Below are positions 1-12,218 of a DNA stretch of 64,000 bases, piece after piece. The stretch spans positions 19,532,248 through 19,596,247 of the forward strand of contig CM068551.1 in the NCBI GenBank assembly GCA_035048495.1, in the 5' to 3' direction. The first letter of the stretch is position 1. Each line of letters opens with the position of its first letter. Below the pieces are notes generated by a model that saw nothing but the letters and a program-made list of their open reading frames with translations, made no database searches and was not told the DNA's origin. Made by a program: the position numbers and the translations under genes. This DNA comes from Euptelea pleiosperma (lineage: Eukaryota > Streptophyta > Magnoliopsida > Ranunculales > Eupteleaceae).

Positions 1-335
1 TTGTTTTAACGGCCTTTAAAATCGTTTAAACGGCCGTTAAAATCGTTTAAACAGCCGTTTAATTTCAAAAATAATTGTGAAAAAAACGGCCGTTAAAACC
101 GTTTAATTCCGTTAAAATCCGTTTAATTTCCGTTAAATTCTATTTTTTATTTTAATTTTTAAATTTCAAAATTTGAATTTCAACGCCACTTTTTCCGATA
201 AAATCGTTTAATTCTGTTTAATTCCATATTTTACCATATTTTTCCATTTTTGCCCCTGACCGTTTCAATCCGTTTTAACGGCCGTTTAAACGGTTTAAAC
301 AGTAACGCCCCCAAACGGCCTCCTTTAAACCTTGC
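1..335. repeat. AT-rich repeat element with AAACGGCCGTT sub-repeats
   Basis: The first 300 bases are built from short, often self-complementary units such as GTTTAAACGGCCGTTAAAA, repeated direct and inverted. The right end (about 316-334) reads TTTAAACCTTGCATG, matching in inverse the CAAGGTTTAAAGG end at 19806. The left end is cut by the window edge. It has no coding capacity. A DNA-transposon-derived MITE is the likeliest explanation; superfamily is not assigned. Confidence 0.5.
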
Positions 336-1099
336 ATGATTCCTCTATGTGGCACCATGATCTAGTTACAAAAGTAGGCCATGGTCCATGCAAGCCATCA
401 ATGGGTACACTCATGCACGCCATCAATAGGTACAGTCCCATCAGAATCCTGCTATCTGTGTTAAATCTTCCTTACATGATGTAATGTGCACTAATCTTTG
501 ATGGGGTTTTCTATAAATCATGTCCCTTTGAAGGTGTACTAAAGTTTAATGGATTCTTGCATGCATTATCACTTTGTTGACATTAAGTACTTAAATTACT
601 TGACCCCACACCTTATAATTCTTTTAAATTAGGGTTTCCACCTTATTGTTATTAACACCCCAAATTAACATAACGACGTATCAAACCCGACGACATTGTT
701 GACCGGAAAATCGATATTTGCATAATTTTATTATCTTGATTATGTTATTTGAGATCATCATCAGTTTCTGACCTTTCTAGGGTTTCTTGTTTGAATCACT
801 TAAAGTTTTAATTTTAGTTAGAAATCTTGTTACTCTTTGCAATGTCCTACTTTTTTAACCAATTTTACAAGGGTAGTGCTAAAGTGCCCTAAAAATAATT
901 GACTTAGGGCAAATCTCACAAGTACACCTTTTGAATGAATATTAAACAAAAATAAATGAATAATTTAAAAAACTTAGAAAAAGAAAATATTAATTTATTT
1001 AACATGGAGGCAAAAGATGTTTTCGTTGTTATTATTTAATTTAGAATAGTATATTTTTATTTACTAATGGTTCGTGGTGTACGTAAGATACAACGAACA

Positions 1100-1290
1100 G
1101 ATTCCAAGGACTCAAAATTTTTAACTCATATTTCACTCGTACTCTCGCGTGGATTTCACGAAATCCAATGGTAGTTGACAGTGTTGAGCTGGCACTCACT
1201 TCACCTAAAAAAAAAAAAAATCACCATTAGATTCAGTGAAATCTACTTATGAGTCAAAAATTGGAGTCCACGGATCCTGACCCAAGATAA
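1100..1290. mobile_element. MITE with imperfect terminal inverted repeats
   Basis: The left end has AGGACTCAAAATTTTTAACTCATA (about 1108-1131) and the right end has the inverse (about 1241-1265). An inner segment, GTGGATTTCACGAAATCC, resembles the hairpin arms at 60840-60909, so the two belong to one family. No open frame. Boundaries are approximate. Confidence 0.5.
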
Positions 1291-1296
1291 AATAGT

Positions 1297-1800
1297 CAAA
1301 AATTGCCATCATGAACACATGCACCCATGTTCTTGACACAAGGTGCTAAAAAGATGTAAAAGGTGTTCGGTGCCTACAAAAGCTTGAGGAATTGTACATT
1401 TTTTAATAAGTCTTGGGGCGTTTTGAAAAAACCTTGTTATGCTTGATTAATAGTGTAGGTGTTTTTCATTGCCTACCTAACTTGTGCGTTGTATAGCAAT
1501 CTATAAGGACTTTTGGTTTCAACGATAAATCTATTCGAGGTAGAGCACACACTTAAGGTACGATAACCTAAAATTTTCATCACGAACCTATGCACCTAAG
1601 ACCCATGGTGCTAAAAAGATGTAAAAGGTGCAAGGTAGGTAGTAAAGTTGAAAGAATTGTTACGCTTTTTTAATAAGTCTTAGGGCGTTTTGGGGAAACC
1701 TCACCCCAACTTCACGGTGTCGGTGTTTTCCGTCAACCATCCTCTTAGGTCTTTGAGCGTAGCACCTAAAGTGGTCGGTTGCATAGTCATGAGTGGCATT
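1297..1800. repeat. Degenerate tandem duplication, period about 260 bp
   Basis: Two successive stretches share GTGCTAAAAAGATGTAAAAGG (about 1343 and 1608), TTTTTTAATAAGTCTT and GGGCGTTTTG in the same order, separated by about 260 bases. The copies have many substitutions, so the duplication is old. There is no coding frame. Confidence 0.5.
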
Positions 1801-3430
1801 TCCACCATGTTAGGAGGAACCAAAAGCCTGTCATTGAGTGTGACCTTAGACTAAGTTTCGAGAAATAAAACATCAAGTACATTTTTGGTCACTTGGTTTA
1901 GTGATCCATTGCTTTGTCACTTGACATGTACCATGACCATAGTTAGCAAATCTATGTTTAAAACCCGACTTTTTGGAAAACAAAACCTAATCCTTTGAAA
2001 AAAAATATTTCAAATTATTCTATTTACAAAACATCACGAAAAAACATGAAATATTCAGTAATCAGAAACAACCTGGCAATTTTAACTTTTTCAAAAAATC
2101 TTATGAATATATAAAACTCATTTCTATTTTTTTTTTTTTTTTTTAAATGTTACTAATTTTTATGTTTAAAAAATATTTTTAGAAAATATTAATAGATTCC
2201 TACGCATTTGGAGACCTTGACAAAGGAGAAATATTTTTAAAAATTATTAATGTTGCTTATATTATTTAGATTTAAGGAAAATATAATATAGCTTGGGTTC
2301 TATTTGTAGATGCTTCAATATGTATGTACTTACGTGGATATCAACACTTGGAGGACATAAGAAACATAGGATTAGAGGTCGAATGATAAGTTCATAGGAC
2401 ATGATTTTAACGTTGTAAGGAGCCATAGAGACGCCTCGTCGATTTTATCATATATCAACATGAGACGTCGACATGACATCGATGCATAAACATGTATTGG
2501 GGACTACCATACTGAGAAAGATGAGTACACGAATGACAAACTAACACTTGTGACCAGGGTATTTTGGTTATTTTGCCTCTTAAACCCAGGTTTATAAATA
2601 TCTCCGTAGAAAAAGGAATGGGGTACACACTTTTCCTATGAGCCAAATACCTCTCTCTCTCTCTCTCTCTCTTTCTCTCATTTCCTATTTTCTATCCGCG
2701 TCCAACTGTTCTAATGTCTTATGTTCTCCTAGTCTGATGAATATGGAACCCGAATTACTAATGACTTGTAACTTAGGCGCCTGATCTCCTAGACTACCTT
2801 TCCCCGCTCATTAGATATTTGCCACTTGCCTTATCCTCCGAAACTTACACTATTATACTTATATTACTATCCAATCTATACACATTATTGGCATATGTAC
2901 ATATATGTATACGTTTTTCTTAGTGAATATTTTTGGAGTAAAAAAATATAAACCCAAAGTCCTCACTTATCAATCTTGTTCTCGTCTTTTTTATCGCTTT
3001 TGTGACCCTATTTTTCGGATCCAAATCTGTTTTAAACTCGCAATTTTCAAAAGGCAATTTTTTGCCACTTCATGATTTGCTAACTCTGCCCATGACGACA
3101 AGTATTTTAAATTTTGCAAAATTGAAACATTTTTAGAAAACGTTCATGTCAAGGTTGTAATGGGTACTCGTCAAGTGTACAGGCTTTAGTGACGGAGATT
3201 GGTCAAGAAGTAAGTGACCAAAAGTGGACTCTGCAACGTCCTAAGCTTTAGGGCCCCATATTTGAAATTTTCTCAAATGGATGCCTCTCTTTGTTGTTCA
3301 CTATCTTCTTGATAACTATGTGGTGACCACATTATACACTGACACTTGAATGGTCTGTTACCAGAGTACAAGTATATATGCACCAATGAGGACCACAATG
3401 TACCAATGTACTCTCTCTCTGTCTATCTCT
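1801..3430. other. Non-coding AT-rich stretch
   Basis: I see no gene here. The stretch is AT-rich with poly-T and poly-A runs and a short (CT)n microsatellite at about 2651-2672. Short open frames in it resemble nothing recognisable. Confidence 0.5.
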
Positions 3431-3440
3431 ATCCAATTTT

Positions 3441-3705
3441 TGATGGACTTATTATACACTACAAATCAGCCTGATTAGTAATTACTAGCCATTGGATTTA
3501 AATTTTATTCTTTTTGTCATGATGGGCTTCATGGACTGGTTAAAAGCCCATGATAAAAAATGCTCAAATCCAATATTTGGCAATAGCTATATATGAATAA
3601 CTGATCAGGCTAATTCTTGGTGTATATGTCCACCAAGCAGGGTGGGCCCAATCTTTCATGGGTCCATGGCCAAAAAGAGTGAGCCACGTGGCATTTTGGG
3701 GGAAG
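3441..3705. mobile_element. Family-A MITE copy, left end missing
   Basis: Contains the family core: CAAATCAGCCTGATTAG, an inverted pair around GATGGGCTTCATGGACTGG / AAAGCCCATGATAAAAAATG, then TGATCAGGCTAATTCTTGGTG and the right end GAGCCACGTGGCATTTT. The arms pair to form a long imperfect hairpin. The outer left terminus is not visible, so this copy is truncated. Related full copies lie at 12219-12582, 21664-21918 and 24064-24325. Confidence 0.65.
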
Positions 3706-4368
3706 GATGTATTAAACCTTTGAAACAGCTTTCCATATTAAAGTTTTCTTCATTTATTAGAATGTGTTATGTAGGGAGAAATAATGAATGGACCCCCCAC
3801 ACACACACACACACTCACACTCTCTGTCCAACCACAACCACACATCCGGTGCTCCGAATGCAACTGCTTTGGGTCGAAGTCGAACCAGTAGTTCAGAGAT
3901 TCAGACCCTTTATTAGTATACATTGTATTTGGATATTTGGAACACATGCACGTACCATCAGTCAAGCAACATAATGTTGTACGGGTTCATTTTGATAAGT
4001 TTGTGGGCCACGTCTATATATGGTCACTACCACATCAGAAGCTACCCGTTAATAAAGTTGTTGCCTCGTGAACCATGGATCTCTTGAATCCAACTGTCAT
4101 TAGCCTCAACCGCACAAATTTTTCTCAGCTACACCCTCTTCGGGTCGGGTATCATGACCCTTTGGTGTATATAAATATCAAGGGGTACACCAAATGATCG
4201 CAGGTGTGCGACGTGGCATTTCGGGCGACTAATGTGTCTAAGTTCGTCATGTTGCTCTTGTTCTCCATAGGTGCTGCAATCGAGCTTGTTGTCGCTGTTC
4301 TAATCAAAAGTCTTCTAATGCTATTCCCCAAAGCCAATTTGAATCATTTCAAGACTAAGAGAGGTCAG

Positions 4369-4494
4369 AACCATGGTTTAACTGTGCCGTTATAACAGTA
4401 ACACCCTGGTACCGTTATTGTTATTTTACGGTTAAAATGTCCTTGTCTCGTTAAGCCATCATAATGGTCCCTTTTAAACCACGGTCGCAACATC
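4369..4494. mobile_element. Short MITE with GGTTTAA/TTTAAACC ends
   Basis: The ends are AACCATGGTTTAACTG and TTTTAAACCACGGTCG, inverted relative to one another. The interior has palindromic CCGTTATAACAG and ATAATGG motifs. The same end pattern recurs at about 19806 and 22604-22893. It is about 125 bp and non-coding. Confidence 0.45.
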
Positions 4495-4569
4495 TATACC
4501 TATGTTCTATAGTATGCACTTGTTAAGTTCATGCATATGAGGCTACAAGTTTGCACATTAGTTGGATCC

Positions 4570-4800
4570 AGCCCAAGCCCAGTGGCGGAGTCAGGAATGG
4601 GCCAGGGGGGGAGGGGGTGCACGTGCCCCCCCACAACTTTCAAAATCCTTAAAAAAAATTGATTTCCAAAAGTATCCGGGATCTTAATGAGCTGTGATGG
4701 CCCCATGGATTTTAGGCCCGGCATATCAATGTTCAGGCTTGGGTTTCATTTTTAGGCTTATCAAGCTGGACTTGGTTTTTTTTTTTTTGAAGGCCCTTTA
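4570..4800. repeat. Possible DNA-transposon remnant
   Basis: Starts with AGTGGCGGAGTCAGGA, a terminal-like motif I have often seen on plant DNA transposons (from memory), followed by G- and C-runs. The other end is not identified. Low confidence. Confidence 0.25.
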
Positions 4801-5952
4801 GATAATTGGGACGTGTGTCGAATTTGGACTAAGTTTAGCCTGGAACATTTAAAATGGTTTGGCCCATTATAGGTATTCTTAGTCGTCGGCTTGATTTGTT
4901 TAACCTCGTCATGTCTTGAACCTTGTCGGACTTTACCTAAGAATAGAGCCAGGCCTGAACCGATCGCATTAACACCACTAATTAGAAGGGTTTACATGCA
5001 TGTGGGTCCCACCCTGCCATGTGTGGATGGCCCCTGGCCTGAACGAAAAATTTACTCCCTGCAACCAATCACAACTTGACATGTGGCAATTCTAATTTTA
5101 ATGGGAAGAGCGAAAAAGTGGGACAACCATTTATTGGGCCAGAGGACCTGATGTGCATGCTACATGGCAAGATTTGGCATGACCAACGAACAGGATCACT
5201 CTTTAATTTGTTAGGGCAGATGGATTGGCCATAAACCAAAACTTACATAATTTGGAAGGATCCAAACAACTCATCAACCCGACTTTGGATCTGGGGTCTC
5301 AACCCAGGCCCAACCCAAACTACATATCGCTGAGCCTAGGCCCAACTCGAGTCAGGTCGTTGGAAAATTAATCACACCATTCTCATAATACATACATGTG
5401 CCAAGATTAGCAAAATATCAAAGAGGCAACACAGTAAGCAGGAACATCCACCAAATATAATCCAGAAAAAAAAAAAAAAAAACTTATAGGTTTAATGATT
5501 TGTAAATATGAATTTGATGGAAATGGCCCGTGCCCATGGCACTCTCTGACAAAAGTGTTTGCAAAAAATTGGACGCTCCGAAAAAAAATATGAATTTGAT
5601 GGAAATACTATTTTTATTTACATAAAGTTTAATAGAGGAATTTTATATTAATTTACAAAAAATTATTTAATTTATATGAATTTGATTTGTAAAATGTTAA
5701 TATATAACAAATGAGCAAGACATTGAATAAATAAGTTCATTGTTAAAATCAAGCATATATTTATAATGTTTAATAACTTATTATTTATTATAAAAAATTA
5801 TACATTTATAACATCGTATAATTTTAATTTTAATTAATTCTTCTACCTATAGTGGTGTAATTAAAATGTTAATCTTTGGTGAGGATTAATCTTGAAGCAA
5901 AATTAACAACTTCTATTATTCTCTTTGGTAAGGTCTTGAGTGGTTAGAGCAT

Positions 5953-6219
5953 AGGGTCCGCTCAAGCGTAAGGTCAGTAAGGCAGTCGCCTTAGGCCCCA
6001 AATTCTTTTGTTAAATATAAATCTACCTATAGTCACTAGCCATGTGTTTTGAAAATTAGTTCTCTTCTTTACAGAATACAGACTGGGCACTCTATTATGT
6101 GATTGACTCTTCATCCCCTCTCTCTCTCTCTCTCTCAAATCTCTTCCTCTAATGCTGTGAGTCATTAAACCCCATTTAGAGTTTTCGCTTTAGGCCCCAA
6201 CTTGTGTCGAGACGGTCCT
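5953..6219. mobile_element. 267-bp DNA transposon with 10-bp target duplication
   Basis: The element is bracketed by two exact copies of GTTAGAGCAT, at 5943-5952 and 6220-6229. Its ends, AGGGTCCGCTCAAG and CGTGTCGAGACGGTCCT read inversely, are partly complementary, and TTAGGCCCCAA occurs in both halves. A 9-10-bp duplication is typical of Mutator-like elements, but the ends are short, so the superfamily is an inference. A (CT)n run lies inside at about 6115-6134. Confidence 0.6.
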
Positions 6220-6229
6220 GTTAGAGCAT

Positions 6230-7180
6230 CATTACTATGAATGACGAATACAAAAAATTTATAATTAACTAAATAAAATAAAGTTAGAAGAAATAAATTA
6301 AAAGAAAATTGATGATTCTAGCTCTAATAAAAGAAATAGAACTAAAAATAAAAACCAAAAACTAAAAAATTGAACAAATAAACAATTATCAAAATTGTTT
6401 GTACATAGCCTGATAAGGAAACCAAGAGAGATATAGAGAGAAGATTGTGTTCCAACTAATATAGATTTTGGAGTATAGAAATATTAAGAAATATAACCAT
6501 TTGAATAAAAAGAAATACTTAGAGAGATACAGTCTTATATTGAATTAGGAAACAATACTTATGAGGAGAGATAAATATTTGTTTGGGTGTGGCAAAAGTA
6601 TGAACACAGAAGGTGTTACATGGAGGAGAGAAGCTGGGCCCAAAGGTTCGAGCTTTAGTATAAGCTTGGCTCATCCAAGTTTCACCCTTAAAACAGTCTA
6701 GAATTTGCAAAGTTTTAGAAAATCTAATCATCTAATGGTTAGAAATGATGTGAAAGGGGTTAATCCTGACCATGGCTAATCCAAATTGTGTCCTAATTAT
6801 TTAGGTTCTAGGTTGATTACAAGTTGAATTGTGTTCGGATTTGGAGGACTTGCATATAGGAAGCGATTCCAATAGAATAGTATGCAGTGGTTTATTCATG
6901 TCAATGTCCGCACCCCCCTCGAGTACACAAGAAAGGAAGGATTTTTTGCAGCAACCCCCAAGCAAGCAGAGGCTTGAAAGCAATATTGGTGAGCAGGAGC
7001 GCACTTCCATGTTCTACACTGTATCAGTTCGTGTGAGAATTCTATCCACAAGCTATATACCTTTGAAAATCTAAAACTTGAATAATAAGTTATTCGACCG
7101 AGGCTTTTTTTCCAAACATTATTAGATAAATTCTAATTTTGATTTTAGAAAGGATAATCGGATATTAATTTGTTCGCGGT
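6230..7180. other. Non-coding stretch
   Basis: AT-rich sequence with no recognisable gene, RNA or complete transposon. Short open frames here have no conserved motif. Confidence 0.4.
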
Positions 7181-7183
7181 TGT

Positions 7184-7270
7184 GGCCATTGACAGTTGGA
7201 TTCAACAGATCCACACAGTTGTTGCCTTGTGGACTGTGAATCTCTTGAATCCGATGGTCAATGGCCTCAA
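7184..7270. repeat. Imperfect hairpin (family D repeat)
   Basis: GGCCATTGACAGTTGGATTC on the left pairs with GAATCCGATGGTCAATGGCC on the right, and the inner arms also match around ATCCACACAG / CTGTGAATC. Related sequence occurs at about 4020-4110 and 14985-15040. Confidence 0.5.
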
Positions 7271-7427
7271 ACCGCATATATTTCCATCCGTTTATCCGTG
7301 GGAAAGCATTTTCCTATTAGAAATAAAAGCATGATGAAGATGCAAATCTACCCATGGTTAGCTTTTAAGCGTGATACTTGATATCAAGATAACAAAAAGA
7401 AGAAGGATAGCAAGAAACTCCTCGAGA

Positions 7428-7532
7428 GAGTTGCACAGATGCAACCCCATAAAAGACAAGGACAATGGCCTCACCTATAATTAGAACACTTCTTTTGTTG
7501 TTGTATTTGGTGGGGTTGCATCTGTGCAACTC
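7428..7532. mobile_element. Miniature transposon with perfect 22-bp inverted ends
   Basis: Positions 7428-7449 and 7511-7532 are perfect inverted copies of each other (GAGTTGCACAGATGCAACCC plus CA). The 61 bases between have no open frame. No convincing target duplication is visible. It is a small non-autonomous DNA element. Confidence 0.6.
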
Positions 7533-7539
7533 CATCAAG

Positions 7540-8915
7540 GGGTTGCTTGCTACCATTCCTCTAATAAAAAACAAGGGTGTAAACAACTGCACTAATCTAC
7601 TCTGAAGGAGAAAAGAGGTACCTTTTGGAGGGTAAGTGCATTCCATACCCCCATAGTCCCTGCAAGCCAAATAGAAAATAGCTCTAATGCTGTATTTAGT
7701 CTATCCAGGATATATAGAGCCATGGCCTGCAATCAAACACCTCCAAGGAAACATATTGCTACATCGATCCCCTTATATGAATTCAGCCCTATATTTCTAC
7801 GAACACAATAAAACATAGGAAAACAGTTACGAAATCATCGATCCATATAACACAAACATAATCACTTCTAGTGATCTTTCAATCTGTAGTCTCTGTCGAA
7901 TTTGATATTTAATCTCCCTAATTCAGTCACCTATCCTATCGACAAATCTTCCACCAAGGATTCACACGCACACAGTTTCTCTCACCCGCGCGCCAACTCA
8001 TTTCATTAACCATAAGAATTTTGGAAATTATATTCACGTTTAGTATTCCAATCAAGTAGGTTATTTACCAAGTAAAATGGGATTGCAAGAGCTTGCTTAT
8101 GTCCCATGCCTTACACATGCACCCATGCTTCATGACATCTAAATGGCAACTAGTCCTCATCCATGAAATGGATTTATAAAAATCAAAATCAAAATTCACC
8201 TTATTTATCAAAAATCAAATTCCGGGCACAACCCTAGCTAACGATTTATTGGTAGGGATGCTAAGAAGAGGACGGGGGTAAGTTTGGATTGTTAATACCA
8301 TTACATTTTATAAAATGGGTTTTTTTTTCCCGGCAGACGAGCAGGATGACCAGTAAGTGAACATGAACTTAACGACATTTAATTCTTCAAATGCTACATG
8401 ATTTAGATGCAAGATATGCTCATTGAGGATTACAAATGAGTATATAAACCCTATAATTTTGAATCATAAGAGAATTGTCTCGATACAAATAAACGAAACC
8501 TTAATTTCTGTATCATTTATAATGCTAAACAAGAACTGTCTCAAACCTTAATTTCTGTATCATTTATAACCGCAAGTATAGCTTACATTCTAGTAGAAAA
8601 CATCTAAGAAATTAACTAGGTTAAGGGTTAGAAATTGGATGGCACAAACAATAAAACTACCTCCAAGATCTTGTAAAGACAGATTAATAACCGCAATTCA
8701 TCGGCTCATCGTAGATCATTTCTTTCGTTCTTCTTGTTCGATGTTTCCAAATAGACTTGTCACAGAGACGGCCAATATACCTACAGAAACGAAAGAAACA
8801 CTCTTCATGGTATCCCCCTTGTCTTTTATATCAAGAATATCGAAGTTGATAAAAAAAGTACTTAGCTGTACAATATAACAGCAACTATAAAGTAATATAT
8901 GTAATAGTGCATGTA
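7540..8915. other. Non-coding stretch 3' of the zinc-finger gene
   Basis: No gene recognised. A 27-base direct repeat containing AAACCTTAATTTCTG occurs at 8496-8522 and again at 8543-8569. The last few hundred bases before 8916 would contain the 3' untranslated region of the minus-strand zinc-finger gene. Confidence 0.4.
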
Positions 8916-9461
8916 CTAGGGATCGTGACCCAGTCGAAGCTCTAAATCCAGTTCATCTTCTTCCTTATCTTGCCTCTGCTGTTCTTCTTTCTCATCTTTA
9001 CGCGTCGGACCGATTTGCAAGCTTAAATTTATGCACCGATCCTCCTTGAACCAATTCAAAGACCTCGACTTTTGAATGTGCAAATCATCGGCATAGTATG
9101 GATGTGGGTGTCTAGTGCTAGATGTGGATGGTGGTACATACATCTGATAACCCATCGGTGTCTGGTGCGCCGGAAAATAATATGGTGGGTGGTTTGAAAT
9201 TGTCTGAAAATATGCAGGTGTCGCATATTCTTCGATGGATTGGTTCGAAACCGGAGGAATTGCCGAAGGCTGCCTAATCTTGGCTCTATCTCTCCTATGG
9301 ATATTCATGTGTCCACCCAAGGCTTGTGCAGTGGTGAAGCCTCGCTTGCAAAACACACATTCATAGGAGCGGCCGATACCATCGACATCGTTGACTTGCT
9401 CTTGCTGATGATCACTTTCTTCGTTCGATTTCTTCGAGTCTTTGTGCTGGGATGATTCCAT
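8916..9461 (-). CDS. Single C2H2 zinc-finger repressor, TAC1/URO-like (SUPERMAN clade)
   Basis: A complete intronless frame of 181 residues beginning at an ATG at 9461. Residues 33-55 form one plant-type C2H2 finger (YECVFCKRGF...[10 protein letters not shown]) with zinc ligands Cys35, Cys38, His51 and His55 and the plant-specific QALGGH block that contacts DNA. A basic RRDRAKIRQ patch follows. The middle is Pro/Tyr/His-rich. The C-terminus has LDLELRLG (about 171-178), an EAR motif expected to recruit TOPLESS-type corepressors, so the protein is probably a nuclear transcriptional repressor. Layout, size and NIHRRDRAK spelling resemble TAC1 and related SUPERMAN-clade proteins; I cannot choose the exact orthologue. 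A TATA-like site lies about 80 bp upstream. It is divergent from the SUPERMAN gene at 17766. Confidence 0.92.
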   Translation of the reverse strand: MESSQHKDSKKSNEESDHQQEQVNDVDGIGRSYECVFCKRGFTTAQALGGHMNIHRRDRAKIRQPSAIPPVSNQSIEEYATPAYFQTISNHPPYYFPAHQTPMGYQMYVPPSTSSTRHPHPYYADDLHIQKSRSLNWFKEDRCINLSLQIGPTRKDEKEEQQRQDKEEDELDLELRLGHDP

Positions 9462-9538
9462 GACTAAGTGTCTTGTCTGGAGAATTGAATTGAAAATTTT
9501 TGAATCTTGGTGTTAGAAGGGCAAGAACAGTTTGAAAG

Positions 9539-9548
9539 GGTATATACT
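9539..9548 (-). promoter_or_regulatory. TATA-box-like site of the C2H2 gene
   Basis: On the minus strand the sequence reads GTATATACCC, about 80 bp upstream of the ATG at 9461. This spacing fits a TATA box with a transcription start 25-35 bp downstream and a short leader. Confidence 0.5.
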
Positions 9549-9841
9549 GAATATGGTGTGAATTATGAAGGGAGAGAGGTAGCTAGGGTTGAGAAGTGGA
9601 GAAAGGTTTTATAGAGTGAGGAGGGAAGTGAAAAGGACATATTGGCGTTGTCATAGTGTCTACAGTTGTGTTGAAGGAGACACGGTTTTGAGGTTTGCTT
9701 ATGTTTCTATTGTTTTAGCCGGCTGTGTTTGTGGATCCATCCTTACTAACATTTTTTATCTTTTCTTTTGCTTTTATTTGTCTCCAATTTCAGCTCTTGT
9801 TGCTTTCATCCAGGTTTTCTTAACGCGGTTTTCATTTGGCA

Positions 9842-9843
<2 letters not shown>

Positions 9844-9914
<71 letters not shown>
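9844..9914. repeat. (TC)n microsatellite, about 35 units
   Basis: An uninterrupted TC tract of about 71 bp, 380 bp upstream of the minus-strand C2H2 gene. Pure dinucleotide tracts of this length are likely to be length-polymorphic. GA/CT tracts can bind BBR/BPC-type factors in plants, but no role is shown here. Confidence 0.9.
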
Positions 9915-9916
<2 letters not shown>

Positions 9917-11570
9917 ATGTATAACCATAAATAATTAAGGGTCTAAGAGACCCAGTAACCCTCTTACATTAGAATACTTAGTAATTTGTCACAGAGGCAA
10001 CCACTAAAAAGCAACTAGAACACAAAAATTAGTTGCTCATGAATCTGAATTACTTTGATTTGGAAGCAAATTCCTGACATACTCTCAAGGAAAGATGTAG
10101 CTACGAACCTTCCAAGGTGGATGAATTGAGCAGACTACCTTGCATTTAGTTTTATGGGAAGTCCCTAATGGCAAATCCATCATCATCGTATCGATGTCGT
10201 CGTCATCACAACGATTACTAATAACTATTTTGGCAATAAAATGAACTGTAATTAGGGAAAATAATAACCCTAATACGCGACTAATGATGTGATGTACTTA
10301 CAAGGAAGTGTCATTCTTTGCCATTTTTTTTCCAAAAATGCCCTTACAATATGAATTATATGTTGAATTTAAATAGGGACATTTTTGTTATAAACATGTC
10401 CCCAATGACTACTATGATACATGACGACATGTAAAGAGAGATGTACTAGAGGGAGAGCATGTTGGTCTAGTTCCTTACCTTTTGCCTTGAAATGTATGTT
10501 GATGGAGATACAAACAAAAAAAGGGGTTCCATAGGCAAGCACGCTGAGCATGAACTGATCTTTGAATAGCAAGCATAGGGGTAGCGCCTTAATTTCTATT
10601 TCTATTTAATTTTCCTTAATTTCTTGTTTTTTTGGTAATCAACTTTCCTTGTTAAGAAGTAGAGGATATCCCATGTGATACCCCTTTTATATAATTAGAT
10701 ATTTTCTAATGGGAAATTGGCCTTTTAATTTAGAACCTAAACCCAATTGTGGGATATTGGTCTAAGACTCTAAGTAGTGTCATCTGATCATCCATTAGAA
10801 AAAATAATGAGGACCCACTCTAGTCTTTGAATTCTAACCATTGATTACCAAATTTATTAGGTTTTCCGGCCGTTGATCCGTATCGACAATTTTTTGGTTG
10901 ACAAGCGGGTCAGTGGATGAAAGCAGTTTTCGACACTCACAAACCATAATGAAGATGGTGTTGGTGTAATCCAAATTATTAAAACAAAAAAAAAAAAACC
11001 CAATATGGGGATGGACAACAACAAAGTGGAAAGTGGTTCAAAAGAAATGAGTAGGTTTAATTAATAAAAATAGAACTCAGTAACGTACCATTTGTCTTGT
11101 GTGGTGAAGCTTGTTTTGCAAGTTATTATTAGATGAAAGAGAGGGAAAAAACGCGTAGTTTTACCAGACAATATTCTTTCTACAAAATGTAGAAAGAAAT
11201 GATGGGAAGAGATGACCAGTCTTAATTAAGACCCAAAAAGGCCATAGTCATCCACACAATCTGATCGAAGATCATCAACGACAACAATGTGAGCCCTGCA
11301 ACTACTACTACCACCACCAAAACGAGAGAGAGAGAGAGAGAGAGTTACAGCTTCATGTATTGCAGAGTCATCCCTCCAAACAGGCCCTTAGAAAACATAT
11401 ATCATCGTGGTCATCATCATCATTAACGTACAGTGCCTTATCCGAATTGTTTAGGGTCGGCAGCACGAATCATGTTTCTCCATGTACTATTTGGAAAAAG
11501 TCGTCCGCTGGTTACCAACATGACGCAAAACCTACGAGGAAAAATCTAAGTATACCATGCAAATAAAAAG
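9915..11570. other. Non-coding stretch
   Basis: No gene recognised. It holds a short (GA)n tract at about 11327-11345 and, at about 11430-11480, CTTATCCGAATTGTTTAGGG, resembling a dispersed repeat also seen at about 38589. Confidence 0.4.
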
Positions 11571-11574
11571 TATA

Positions 11575-11895
11575 GTATTTTAGTAATACCTCCCTGAAAT
11601 TTGATAGTAATTAGTAAAATACCCCCATAATACTTTCAAACTTTCGAATTACCCTCACGAGCTAGTTTAACAGTGGTTGACTTAAGTTAAAATGGACTTG
11701 AATCACATGTGGTTGGCACTGTAATTGCAATATTATTGTCCTTTCATAGGTTCATTAACAGGCGCATGATGCATGTCACGTTTTAACATTAGTCAAATGA
11801 TGGTTAAACTAGGTCAAGGGAGCTATTCCAAAAGTTTGGAAGTATAAGGGGGTATTACTAGTTACTTGCAATTTTCAGGGGGTGTTACTAAATAC
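11575..11895. mobile_element. Palindromic MITE, GTATTTTAGTAA family (321 bp)
   Basis: Begins GTATTTTAGTAATACC and ends GGTGTTACTAAATAC, the inverse. Inner arms also pair (TTTCAAACTTTCGAATTACC with the copy near 11826-11850). A close relative lies at 17123-17340, sharing terminal and subterminal sequence. No open frame. Confidence 0.7.
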
Positions 11896-12218
11896 GCTAA
11901 GGGGGTATTAGTATCCACGTGGCACATTCTTTCTGCCCACGACTTATTTTTGGTGCATAGGGGTCAGTGGGTCCAGTGTGCCACGTGGCATTTATGGGAA
12001 AGTCGTGTACTTTTGGATACCGACATGGCATAGATGGTCTCTCCTTTCAGTACTTCGTATAGCTTGGGCCAGGAAATGCAAGGATAATAACCCCTCTTAG
12101 AAAAGTTAATTTTATTCCTAAGTTGCTGCTCTCACTCTAGAACTTTGATTGATACTTCTCTGAAAATTGCTCACAATATGTTGGAGGCGCAGCTTGATTT
12201 TTCCCGGACAAATCTTTG

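Noticed and set aside
9589..9924. 111-codon open frame running into the TC tract
   Set aside because: More than a quarter of it is a Ser-Leu repeat read from the microsatellite; no domain or family resemblance.
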